This document shows, piece by piece, positions 36,512-46,745 of a stretch of 64,000 nucleotides of DNA. The notes below the pieces were generated by a model. That model saw only the letters and a program-made list of their open reading frames with translations, ran no database searches and was not told the DNA's origin. Source of the DNA: Proales similis (Eukaryota > Rotifera > Eurotatoria > Ploima > Proalidae); contig JAGVRJ010000014.1 of the NCBI GenBank assembly GCA_019059635.1, positions 620,001 through 684,000 on the forward strand, given 5' to 3'. The translations under genes were made by a program, and so were the position numbers. The number at the start of each line of letters is the position of its first letter. The stretch's first letter is position 1.

Positions 36512-37700
36512 ATGAATCTGAAAGGCAAAATACTTAGCACGGCCTTCTTGGTCTTGTTCGCTACCGGCTTAAGCTTGGCTTCAGAGAATCGAGAATGTGC
36601 CTTAATGCAGACCTCAAGCAGCTCTACAATATGGATCGGGATCCTGAGTTCAATAGTTTTTAGCTTCGTGGGAATTCTGCCCTCGTTTTACATCCAAACT
36701 GACAAAGACGTTGAAAGATTCAGTAAAATAATTTACGGAAATTTCACGCAACCAACCATCAAGAAAGGCCTTTTTTTAGAAAGCTCGGTGATATTTAAGT
36801 GCCTGTTGGCATTTGCGGCTGGAAGTTTGATTGCGGATTTGTTTCTTCATTTAATTCCCGAAGCAACCCAAGGTACATTCTAGAGTAAAACTTTATCAAC
36901 TTAAACATTTTTAATTTCGACTTGAAACACTCCTTCAAGGAAGCTCTGACCCAAAATCTCGAAATGGTGTTTTCATCATTGTCGCCTTTTTCATATTTTT
37001 AATAATTGAAAAAGTTACCGAGATGGTTCCAAATGCCCATGCTCTTGGCACGCTCAATTTAATTGCCAATTTTTTCGATAACTCGGCGCACGGAACAACC
37101 GTAGTCGGGGCTTTCCAAATATCGTCCAAGGTAAATCAAAATTCTAAAAAAATATTTTCAAAAAGATAACCAAGCAAAAAGTTTGGTCTAATTGCAATGC
37201 TGGCAACTATTATTCACGAGGTTCCACATGAATTCAGCGACTTTGCTTTACTCCTTCGAGATGGCTACTCTCGTAGACAAGCAGTTCTAGCCCAAGTAGG
37301 AAACGAAACACTTTTATTTATTGATCAAACAGCTTTAATATCTGCGTAGCTTTTTACTGCGTTTGCAGGAACTTTTGGAGCCACAATCTCATACTATCTA
37401 GCATCAGAAACGATCATCTTAGGTGAATGTAATCTTGAGCGGATGGAAAACTTTTATAGCAAACAATCTGATTCATTGGATTTGATTCACTCCCACAATA
37501 TTCATCATACTGCTTCATCTATTATTCTACCTTTCACCATTGGTGGCTTCCTTTACATAGCTCTTGTCGGTATAGTTCCTGAAATAGTTGAAGAAGAAGA
37601 CAAACGTGTCTCTATTCTGCAAATCTGTTCGTTAGCTGCTGGCATTGGCTTTATTTATGTGCTAATCGAGTTGGAAAATTTTATTGGCTTGATGAACTGA
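36512..37700 (+). CDS. ZIP13-type zinc transporter, divergent copy
   Basis: Four exons, 36512-36872, 36940-37130, 37182-37295 and 37350-37700, with 51-67 bp introns give 338 aa. An N-terminal signal-like segment is followed by TM helices. FLHLIPEATQG in the TM2-3 region and LPFTIGGFLYIALVGIVPEI toward the end resemble vertebrate SLC39A13 (ZIP13) and the LIV-1 subfamily. The metal-path motifs are altered: DNSAHG (residues 167-172) in place of the usual DNFTHG, and HEVPHEFSD (196-204) in place of HExPHExGD. The chelating His, Glu and Asp remain, so activity may persist with changed properties. It is tail-to-tail with a second ZIP13-like gene, only 73 bp between stops, indicating an inverted duplication. 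Confidence 0.88.
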
Positions 37701-37773
37701 ATTCAAGCAATTATTACCGAGAATAAATAATAAAAAATATTTAGCATGGGCTTAAAAACTAGTTGAATTTATC

Positions 37774-39065
37774 TCAAGTGGAAACATCATGCAGAGTGTT
37801 AAGTATAAAGTAAATTGAAAAAACTCCGAAATGAAACCAGACAATCAATTGCAGAGATTTCGAAAAGTTCCTCTCATGAAGAATCTCAGGCAAAAGATTG
37901 CAGAGAGAGATAAATAGAAACCCTCCGCTTGTAAATAGCAAGGTCCAATTGACTGAGTTTCCAGCAAGTTCTGCTGTTTTGTAACTTAGCGCAAATAATG
38001 AACCCATTAGACCACCAAAAGCTGTCAAAAGCTGTATGAATAGCAAACTTTCAGTTTTTTGGTTATTTTAAAAGTAGTCGAGGCTAATTTACTTGAGCCA
38101 TGACAGCTTGTCGATGGTTCAATCCAGCCTTGAGTAAGATGACGAAATCTCCTATTTCATGAGGAATTCTAAAAAATTAATTAGAATTACGGAAAGTATT
38201 AAACTTTTCCTCTGCTCTCTTACTCATGTAACAATGTTGAAAGAAGGGTCATCATTCCGAGCTTAAAATATTTCAAAAATTTACAAATTAAAAGGCTCCA
38301 ATGTTGTAGATTACTTGAATGCTCGCTTGGAAGCTCCCAGCAACCGCAATTCCATGGGTAAAGTTATCAATAATATTTGCGGTAAGGTTCAGAAAGCCTA
38401 TAATCTTAAAAGTAAGTGTTAGTTTTTCAAATACTGGTTAATTGTTGAGCTTTACTCAAACGTACTCTCAAACCTGAGTTACTATTTTCGTCGAAGGAAA
38501 AGAGTTTTTCTATACCCCAGAACAAAACAAACCCCGCTAGAATCCAAGTGCCGTTTTTTATCATAGCTTGACGATCGTCTTCGAAAAAATGAAGCAGACC
38601 GATTCAGATCGCTCCTCAAACACTTCTTACCGACTAATTGATCATTATAAGATTCTGGAAAGAGATGAAGAAAAACATCTCCCAGGAGACTTCCGCTGGC
38701 GAAAGCGGTTGCACATTTGAATTTGAACGAGCTAACTATAGTTCAATTTCAGATAATCTGCAAACAGTTTTTTTTTCATTGTACTTACGAAGCTTTTGGT
38801 TTTGCTTAGTTAAATGAGGAAATATAACAGCCGGAATTATTCCAGAAATACCCAAAAGTAGAGTACCAAGTGTCGATGCAATCCAAACGTTTAACCCAAG
38901 ACTATGACTAGACTGCGAGTCGAGTGCCTCAATAAAACGCTTGAAAGTCGAGTTAGCTTCATAGCGTATCCTGTAGCTAGCTGCATTTGAAGCCCGATGT
39001 ATTTGAGCGTTGAGCGTGACAAATATACAACAGGCTAATGTTGCACGGAATAGAAGGCTATTCAT
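37774..39065 (-). CDS. ZIP13-type zinc transporter, canonical copy
   Basis: Seven exons: 39065-38789, 38735-38631, 38578-38474, 38397-38315, 38261-38224, 38168-38093 and 38031-37774, giving 313 aa. I chose the ATG at 39065 because it yields a good signal peptide (MNSLLFRATLACCIFVTLNA); an upstream in-frame ATG exists at 39119. Key motifs are canonical for SLC39A13: LLGDVFLHLFPES, ANIIDNFTHG (DNFTHG 173-178) and HEIPHEIGD (202-210). One exon is only 38 bp and the HE codon is split by an intron. ZIP13 moves zinc or iron across secretory-pathway membranes. The terminal helix differs from copy 1. All seven splice phases close. Confidence 0.88.
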
Positions 39066-39648
39066 TTGAGGAGCAGCGCTGCTAATCACTATTAACCGAT
39101 CGACTCGCCATTCGGGCATAATTAAGTTGGGCGCGTCAGAAGGTTAGCTAACTTATTCCATCGAAAGAGAAAAGTAAGCTTTTCTCTACAGCTGGTCTAC
39201 ATTTGTATAGAATTTTAATAGGCTAATATAATTCATTTGTATTCTGAGTTCAGAATAGACTTGGCGCTGAAACAAATTAAATAGAGACTGATTTGCTTAT
39301 TTTTCAAATAAGATAGCATATTTGAACAGGAGGCTAGATACTGATCGAAAAAGCCAATAGGAAATGGCTAGTTTTAAGTTTTGGCGAAAATATTTATTCG
39401 TTATTCGTTTTTTTCATAATTAAATTGCATGTAAACAGGAATTTCGAAAAATTTACAAGTCGGACTTATTGTTACTCATTAACACTTGATTGTTTAAATA
39501 CCACTCATGTTGAGAGCATGGATGCACATGATCTTGTGCTCGTTCATATTGCAGGATTCACGTAGAAATTGCAGCTGTTCGCGTAATTTAAGCTCTCCTA
39601 TTATGAATCCGTAGCGTTATCAATTGAATCGGATGTTTTAAATTTGAA
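39066..39648. other. Intergenic, nothing recognised
   Basis: About 0.6 kb between the canonical ZIP13 gene and the RRM gene, both on the minus strand. It holds the ZIP13 promoter side and the RRM gene's 3' flank. No other feature was recognised. Confidence 0.45.
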
Positions 39649-39987
39649 TTAATTACTTTTCCAGTCGCTTTTCGCATAGTCTATCTCAATTTTTTCTCCA
39701 AAGAGATTTGAAAGGTGAAGTGAATAAAATGCATCCTCTGCCTGGTAAAAATCTTCGAATTCGATGAAGCAGTATCCTTTAGGCAGGCGAGTGTGGTAAT
39801 CAACCGGGATTGTTATGTCGACAATATTCCCAAACCGGCCGAATTCAGTATACAAATCTTTAAGACTAGTTTAATTAAAATTAACCCAGAATAAAAGAGC
39901 CGAAGAAAAAAAGTTGACTTACGTTACGTTGTCGGCAAGGTTTCGAACGCAAAGTGTGCTTGTATACTTATTCTCAAAAGAAAGCAT
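39649..39987 (-). CDS. Single-RRM protein, SRSF10/SR-like, without RS tail
   Basis: Two exons, 39987-39923 and 39865-39649, with a 57-bp intron encode 93 aa from the ATG at 39987; the frame is open upstream to another ATG at 40101. The RRM has RNP2 (TLCVRNLADN) and RNP1 (KGYCFIEFED), with FGRFGNIVDITIPVDYHTR and GEKIEIDYAKSD resembling the SRSF10/SRSF12 RRM (VRNVADD, FGRYGPIVDVYVPLDFYTR). It stops right after the RRM, so the RS domain that gives SR proteins their splicing activity is missing. It may be a truncated paralogue, or a further 3' exon was missed. Confidence 0.65.
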
Positions 39988-40923
39988 GCTCTCAGACCCA
40001 GTTGGGCTTGAATTCAAACTAAGATATTTTGAATCGAGAAATTTTCTTTGCTTTTTTGAATGAGTGATCGTAAGCAAGTTTTTCTTAAATATCCAAAACA
40101 AATAGTTAGCTTTTCAAACAAAAAAAAATAAAGACACGTCTAGCGCCGAATATTCATAATGAATTGAAGTAGACGAGGCTAGAGTCACCACGCTGACTCT
40201 ACATTCCTTCTAACACGGTTACATAACTTGGAAGCTCATGGCATAATTTTTGGTGAGACGTATATTCTCGATTGAGTAATGTATACGAGCGACTGTGCCG
40301 GCAGCACGCTCTTTGGATTTTATGCTAATAATTCGTGCAAGCCAATCCATTATTATAAGCGGCAGTTCGTCTAGCCGTCTGCCATTTTTCAAGGCCGTTC
40401 TTGTGAATGTAATCATGCGTTTGCTCTGCAGCCGCTTGTAAAAGGCTTCTTCTTTATTATGCATTTTATTATAGATGCGGCATTTATTTCACTAGCATCA
40501 TATAATCATTTTATCAATCCCTTTATTTTATTCGATTCAATACCGAATAGAAGAACTTTATAGAATGATGTAAATTAAAATTAACCTTCAACAAAAACGA
40601 CTGATGCTGATTGCGACCATTTATTTTTTCTAATAGAGCGATTAATTGAATATATATGACCAAGTTTTCTATGAACAACAACGACACGGATTTCATTTAG
40701 TGTTAAGTCTGCTGCATGATAGCGATCGCAGACCGATGCTTTAAGTAGAGTGACATCAAGGACCAAATTGATCCGATTTTCGAATGAGAATGAAATTAAA
40801 AGAATAAATAGGCCGCTTGATCTTTACGGCTAGTTGCTCTTATTATGTATTAAGTAGAATTTGATAAAATAGATTTGTTAGGACAAATATGTCTGGTTCA
40901 GAGATTAGACTAAAATCTTTCCT
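39988..40923. other. Intergenic with two unexplained minus-strand ORFs
   Basis: Open frames of 81 codons (40219-40464, minus) and 61 codons (40581-40766, minus) have fairly protein-like composition, but I found no family, no clear splice junction linking them and no evidence of translation. They may be exons of an unrecognised gene or chance. Confidence 0.35.
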
Positions 40924-42609
40924 TTATTGCCTAGGCTCTATTGACTCTTCCTGAATGGGAATGGCCACTTGAGAAGACTCCAGAGTGTTTGATATATTGG
41001 CTGCATGACTACCCTCCGCATGCTGCTCATTTGCTTGATTTGGGGTCTCACTGGCATTGGCTTTGTTGCTTGATGATGTGTCCACTAAATCTTCCTTAAA
41101 AAGAGGATTTCTCACTTCCATTTCCCCAGTCTGTTTTAAAAAAATACAAGATCAGTGATGAAAATGAGAATTCGTTATTTCAGTTTTAAATATACCGGAG
41201 CCAAGCCTGGACATTCGTAGACAGTATAATCACCTTCTTCAGCCTCATTCTCTGAGAAATCAGAGTTATCTGCTTTGGTTTCATCATTTGCCCTAATTTA
41301 GAGTTATAAAAATTGAAAATCATTTATATTTTGTATGTCTTGTTCACTTTTCCATGGCGATCATTTGCTGTTTCTGATGCTGATAATGGTACATCTGAGC
41401 ACTTTGTGCTAGACGTCGGTCCCCGCTTAGATTGCTCGAGTTGGATAGCTTCGATTTGAATGATCCTTTTTTCTGATCAAATCCAGAAGCACTAGAAGCT
41501 CGGTATGCTCTTGAATTAAATAAAAAATTTCACCAAAGCTAAGATCATTAAGCATGGATTTTAAGGACTTACGTGTACCAACACACTCCGGCAGCTGTGA
41601 GAGCGATAACGCCCGCCAACACACATCCAGCCATGACCACTAAAACCAGATAAATAAGAAAAATATTGAAGAGATATTTCAGTTGGACTTACTGATGAAC
41701 AACATATCGCTTTTTTTACCAAGTTCTTGCACTCGGGTGTCAACATGTTGAAGAGCTGCCTTCTTTTCAGCAATGTTCATGAATACCGGCGAATTTGTAT
41801 TGGCTACTTGGGCTTTGACACCCATCGGCTTAATATTGAGATCAAGCTGGTTGAATAGATCGCTAGGCTTCTCGGGATCCAAAATTGAAGTTTCAGCTAA
41901 TTATGATTCAATATTAGCAAATGACAAGGATAAAAATTAAGATATTAATAAACTAGTTTAGATTTAGATACACAGACAATCGACAGTTAGACGCAAAACA
42001 ACGATTAGGATGGCAAGAACACGATAAAGCACATTAACAGCTTTAATTAAACTACAACATTGGCGGCGCCTCACTTTGACCATCGCGCATCAAGTTTTGA
42101 TTATATTGCTCTTCAGTGAGAAGCTGCTCCTTGGTTTTGACTTGCAAACGAGTTTTGGGCACAAGAAGCCAGTTGAGATCATCGGCCGCCATACGATTTT
42201 CATCGTCAACTTGTGGTTTACGAACTAGATCGCTAAAAGGCCGTGAATCTTCAGCGAGTAAAGCATCGATCCAAGAGATTGATTCCTCCTCGCGCTCAGG
42301 CTCAAAATCTGAACCGGTTTGAGCGGATTGAGCTCGTGAAAGGAGAGTTTCCAGGGCGATAAGTTCCGGATCATTCATCTCTTGCTTCCGGTACGAACGT
42401 TGATGCATTGTGTGTGGCGCCGCCGACTCTTCCTCATCATCATCGCCAAATATGATCTCCTTATGAGTGAATCGCTTGCTTTCTCCACTCGCCAGCTGTT
42501 TACCTTGAATTCTTCGCGGTTCACCAAATGAACGCATTCCGTTTGTGACGAGTGCCAAGGCAAGCAAAACGGCTGCCAATGCAATGGGTCTGCTTGTAAA
42601 CTTGACCAT
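40924..42609 (-). CDS. NPDC1: NPDC1 / CAB-1 homologue, single-pass neural membrane protein
   Basis: Six exons: 42609-42075, 41896-41693, 41639-41573, 41509-41348, 41292-41196 and 41130-40924, giving 423 aa. A signal peptide (ALAAVLLALALVTNG) starts an acidic extracellular region. A TM segment spans the third exon (MVMAGCVLAGVIALTAAGVC). The cytoplasmic tail carries the NPDC1 hallmark blocks GDRRLAQSAQMYHYQHQKQQ, GDYTVYECPGLAP and TGEMEVRNPLF, which match human NPDC1 almost residue for residue. NPDC1 and C. elegans CAB-1 are neural proteins; CAB-1 binds AEX-3, linking it to synaptic vesicle function. The first exon reads 7 codons past its GTGAGG donor to a stop, so a naive reading gives a false 185-aa secreted protein. 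Confidence 0.92.
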
Positions 42610-44261
42610 TTCAGTTTTTCAGAATGTCTTCATCATTTGCTAGTCTTGTTCGTACGTCTAAAGAAATAATTTTCGCCGTGTAGGTTTGAAATTAAACAGC
42701 CTAGTAAGTTTTTCAATTTGCGAAAAATTCTAATGTCTGCGGGCCAATAATTTAGGGTCAGTCAAATCATGCGCACACGCATATTGTATTTGCGTGGTTG
42801 CGATAACATATGCACTCACGATCGTCACTGAAAGGCCAGTTCATGCACAAAACCTCTGCATATCTCAACAAGTTTTAACGACAAGCACACCAAATAACAA
42901 TAACATCGTCCTAGCCTGACGATAATCATAATCGTCAAACGACCATAATTTGCACGCGAATGCAAATTTACTAATACTTTAGTCGTCATGGAATTAAAGT
43001 TAATTGCGCAATTCCGCCAATTTTAGGACAGCTCAGTCCTTTTAAAGCTTTTTTAAAGTAAAATAATAACAAGAAATTTAAACTTGACCATATTTAAAAT
43101 AATTATTGATAAGGCGTATCAATACACCCACCATTAATAGGGCAGAAAAAAGAACAAATACAATCATAGTGATAAGGAATTCAGCCAGTAATATTTTTGC
43201 TTGAAATATAATCTTGATTCGAATTTCTTGTCGATTAAGAGCTTATAAAATAAAGCCATATGCCACATCAAATAGAGCGCTCTGCAAGTCTGGCTTGAAT
43301 CAATTCTGGTTAAATTTTGACAAATTTGCTGAACCAAGACTTTTGCACAAGAAAAGCGAAATTTACTCTTGTTGATGCAGCTTTAAGTCGCATAATACAC
43401 AAACGAAACGTCATTCGCTCAGCGCACAAAAGAAGATATTTGATTTAGCGTCTCTGGTTTTAACTAACTGGACTCGGGCATAAGTGTCTTTAACCAAAAA
43501 ATAGGCCAGCTAAATTAGAATCAATTCGATTAGAGAGTAAGGATGGCAATTAAAATGATTTCTCATCTTTTTCCCAAAAAAATTCGTTAAAATAATCCAC
43601 TTCTTATTTAATCTCATCTAAGAATCAATTAGTTTCTTTCGAATCAGAAATATCTTTGTTACTTCAATATTTTTCGCAGAGGACGCTTTTCTGTTGAAAT
43701 AGAAAGTGGTTATAGCTCAGCGTCCTTGACTATGAGAAGAAAAAGCAACTGAAAATTCACAGGCAGCGTCATCATCTCCTCCATCATTTTGGGGCCTGCC
43801 TCTCTGTTGCGCAAACATAATCAGATGAAAAATCGATTTCTACAGCTCTTACAAAATGTGATTGCATTAGATAGAACAAACATAATAGCCTTTGAGAAGA
43901 CTTAGCCCGCAACATAATTATTGAATCGATGAATGCGTCCTCCCAAATGATGGTTGTCACATGCAAAACGATAGCTTCCAGTTCTATTTACTCATGTGTC
44001 GCATTTTTATTTCTTTTTACTCCCACGTAGTCTTCTCTCTTTTTTCTCTTTTGATTAAATGAATAGATGTAATAGTCATGCTTATATCCAAATCAATGTT
44101 CAAACCATTTTTTTGAAACACTTATCCCAAAATAAAGCCTTTAATTTTTTTCAAAACGAATTAATAGAAGATTTTTGATTAAAACTAGAATAGTGAATAA
44201 AAGCTGCCCAGAAAATATAAAAGTTCATATAAGTTGAAGTAATAATTGTTGGAATTATTGT
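42610..44261. other. Intergenic, nothing recognised
   Basis: About 1.65 kb upstream of NPDC1 and downstream of the 319-aa gene. It contains only short chance open frames. As the 5' flank of a neural gene it likely carries regulatory sequence, but no motif was recognised. Confidence 0.45.
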
Positions 44262-45221
44262 CTACCGTTTAAGAATAGAACGAAGTGCACGTATTTCCTG
44301 GTGAATTTGGTTTCCACTTGAGCTTTTTGTCACCCTTGTACGCTGCTCATAGCGCTTTACTTTTAATTTTTCTTCCAAAAGCTCCTGACGAAATGCGCTT
44401 ATGAACAAAAGCCTGTCTACCAGTTCAAGGGGTTCTTGAGGATCCTGATACTTAAATATTCCTTCGTTCAGCTCTCGAATTTCGGGTACCATACTGATTG
44501 AAGACTTGTTTTGGAACCTTGAAAGTGGATAAGGTCTTAAACTTTTCAATTGACTGTACCAACGAGCTTTACACGGCAGCTCAAATGTAACCAATTCAAC
44601 GTCGAATTCAAGTTTAAAATAACCGTTCTGCAAAGTTCTAATGAATTTCTTGCTCTCTTCACCAGCCTGCTTCCAGCTTTCTTTTACATGCGAATAGAAT
44701 GGTAATGTATTAAGGAAATTATCTCGTTGTATAAAAAGCAAGCTTGGTTCATGTTGAAGAGGCTGCGAAAGTAACTTTGATAATAGCTCTGTAAGTTGTT
44801 TTAAATCGCTACAAAAGAGATCGATGCAGTTCTTGAAGATTATCTTTTCATAATTAATATTCTCTCGGTTGTATTCGAAATCGAGTTCAATTTTTCCTTG
44901 TTTATTTTTCACGAGACGACCACAGTCCACTGGGCATCTCAAGCTGAACCAATTTTGAAAAAATATCGGAAAGTTCGTTGAGTCCGGAAGAAGACAATCC
45001 CCTTTTGATCGAATAATTAATACCCGATCAGAGTAACTCAATGGCAGATATTTGTTTGTCAAAAGACATAACTGATCTTTGTAGTTATTTTGATTTCGAC
45101 TCAAATAATTTCTATGACTCTTTGAGAAATCGAAATCAACCAGCCTCTCTATATTGGCAGCAACATCTCTTTCACTTAACACACAAAACGGAGTTGGGCT
45201 TTCAGGACCGAACAAAGACAT
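44262..45221 (-). CDS. Unrecognised 319-aa protein
   Basis: A single exon of 319 codons with balanced composition and no low-complexity region, so very likely a real globular protein. It starts MSLFGPESPTPFCVLSERD. Features include a central mixed region with four Cys near residues 94-140, a predicted amphipathic segment around FKNCIDLFCSDLKQLTELLS, and a basic, probably helical C-terminus (QELLEEKLKVKRYEQRTR). I see no signal peptide, TM segment or catalytic motif. I considered primase small subunit and CFAP-type proteins and found no convincing match. Function unknown. Confidence 0.7.
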   Translation of the reverse strand: MSLFGPESPTPFCVLSERDVAANIERLVDFDFSKSHRNYLSRNQNNYKDQLCLLTNKYLPLSYSDRVLIIRSKGDCLLPDSTNFPIFFQNWFSLRCPVDCGRLVKNKQGKIELDFEYNRENINYEKIIFKNCIDLFCSDLKQLTELLSKLLSQPLQHEPSLLFIQRDNFLNTLPFYSHVKESWKQAGEESKKFIRTLQNGYFKLEFDVELVTFELPCKARWYSQLKSLRPYPLSRFQNKSSISMVPEIRELNEGIFKYQDPQEPLELVDRLLFISAFRQELLEEKLKVKRYEQRTRVTKSSSGNQIHQEIRALRSILKR

Positions 45222-45532
45222 AATGCATATGAAAATAACTGAATATGAAACTTTCTCTGGTTTAGATGAGTTGCAACCATGGGAATTGGAATACTAAAAA
45301 ATTCATAAAATTTGGGCGGTATTTAATAGCGCAAAAAAAGTAATGACTCGTGCACATTTTATACGGTAGTTCCATATCATAAAGTAACTATTAGAACACA
45401 AAATATATTTTTTTGTTCAAACTGATTAAACTGATTGATATCGGCTGCCGAGAAAAAAAAGTCATTTTTCGGCACATTCTTATGGAACCCACAAATAAAC
45501 TTCGCTAGTGTCTTATTTTTACATTGGAATAG
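45222..45532. other. Intergenic, nothing recognised
   Basis: Short AT-rich spacer upstream of the 319-aa gene and before the transposon-like remnant. Nothing specific was seen. Confidence 0.4.
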
Positions 45533-46070
45533 CTGTATGACCCGCCAAAAAATAACGTTTCTCAACCTAGGCTGCGATCGTATGAATCTTGCCAAGAGAC
45601 TCCGGTCGGATGCAAATCAAAGAGTCGAAACGATCGAAACAATTGTAGCTATGTGTGCTCCGATTCGATTAGCGAGTTTGAGTCGCGTGCTGAGACCCTT
45701 GAACTTTTTGAAAAAGAAGGTCTGTGGGCGCAAAAATATATTCGAGAGACTGAAGAAGGCTCTAAAGTTTACTATCGATGTAGTGTGCCGAAGGTGCGTG
45801 AACGATAATGCGCATATTAGCTTTTTATATTATATCACTCATCTTCAACAAAAATTTCGATTTATAATAATCGTGATCATGGCCATGATGATTTTGTGAT
45901 GGGTATTCATAGGGATAGATAGGGATAGAGCCAAAAGTTAAAGAGGCCATTGATATATTATATAAGGCGATATTAAAGTGCCAAGAAAAATTGTCAAAAG
46001 CTTGCGCGGATTTCGTAGATTTATAGTTTATCATGATGATAATTGTTGAATGCAGAGGAGAAAAAATCAT
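45533..46070 (+). mobile_element. Decayed transposon-like zinc-finger (FLYWCH/MULE-type) remnant
   Basis: An ATG-less open frame at 45,533-45,808 reads ISEFESRAETLELFEKEGLW and then YIRETEEGSKVYYRCSVPK, a layout I associate with the N-terminal zinc-binding domain of MULE-related transposon proteins. It is cut by a TAA where the pattern expects Gln before the next Cys, and by a TAG four codons later. The same frame continues to an H-x-H pair (RDHGHDD). Beyond a one-base slip near 45,963-45,965, PKVKEAIDILYK and VPRKIVKSLR resemble the helical segment that usually follows. Stops plus a frameshift indicate a dead copy. Family naming is from pattern memory only. Confidence 0.45.
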
Positions 46071-46745
46071 GTGCCCAAGTGAGCAATAACTCTTGTTATA
46101 AAAATATATTCCATGAAATTTACTCAGGGAAAAAAACCATCAAGTAGTTTTTTATGGCCATTAACTTATTCAAGAGCTTAAAAATGCGTAATTTGGTACG
46201 ATTGTTTAAAAAAATAATAACCCCTAAAAAATATTTCCATTTGATTTTTTTGTAATGCCTACCAAGATGAAATGTGCAATTTTCATTGGTTTTTGAAAAT
46301 TTAAACAGCTTTTAATAAACTGTTACGATGAGAAATAAGCCTCAAATTTGTAGAAATCTCAAGTTTTTAACGTTGAGTCTTTTAAATTAATGCATCAGCT
46401 AAATCAGCTCTTAAAGGATATTTACAGTCGACTAAGGTTTAGGAAAGATTGAACCAGTCAACTTAGTATATGAAGGTTTTGAGTTTGAAGACAAGCCACG
46501 AGGTTTATCGAATAAAATGATTTGTATCCGCACGCAAAAAGCACTTTGCGAATACACACACACAAACACACGGCAGATCGGTTAAATTTGGCTCATGATT
46601 GTTTAAATCGCTACACAGCAATGCACTCCCTCTTTCTTTTTATAGAAAAAATATCTCAATACCGAATGAAAATCGGCGAAGGCCCCTTATTTTAGAGAGA
46701 CAGAGAAGATAAGTTAAAGAAAGGACTCTGATGGTTTAAAGAACG
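46071..46745. other. Intergenic upstream of the boule-like gene
   Basis: About 0.7 kb of AT-rich sequence including a short CA-rich tract near 46,554-46,570. It presumably holds the promoter of the RRM gene that starts at 46,746. No other feature was recognised. Confidence 0.45.

Noticed and set aside
40219-40766. Two minus-strand ORFs as exons of one gene
   Set aside because: No GT-AG pair joins them in phase and the combined translation matches no family I know; left as uncertain intergenic content.
42052-42609. A 185-aa secreted acidic protein, possibly a neuropeptide precursor
   Set aside because: The frame continues in phase through a GT donor at 42,074 into the NPDC1 exons, whose conserved blocks are unmistakable; the apparent stop lies in the intron.
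45435-45899. A 154-codon ORF in the region between the 319-aa gene and the boule-like gene
   Set aside because: A different frame of the same DNA carries the transposon-like zinc-finger pattern; this ORF's translation shows no family features.
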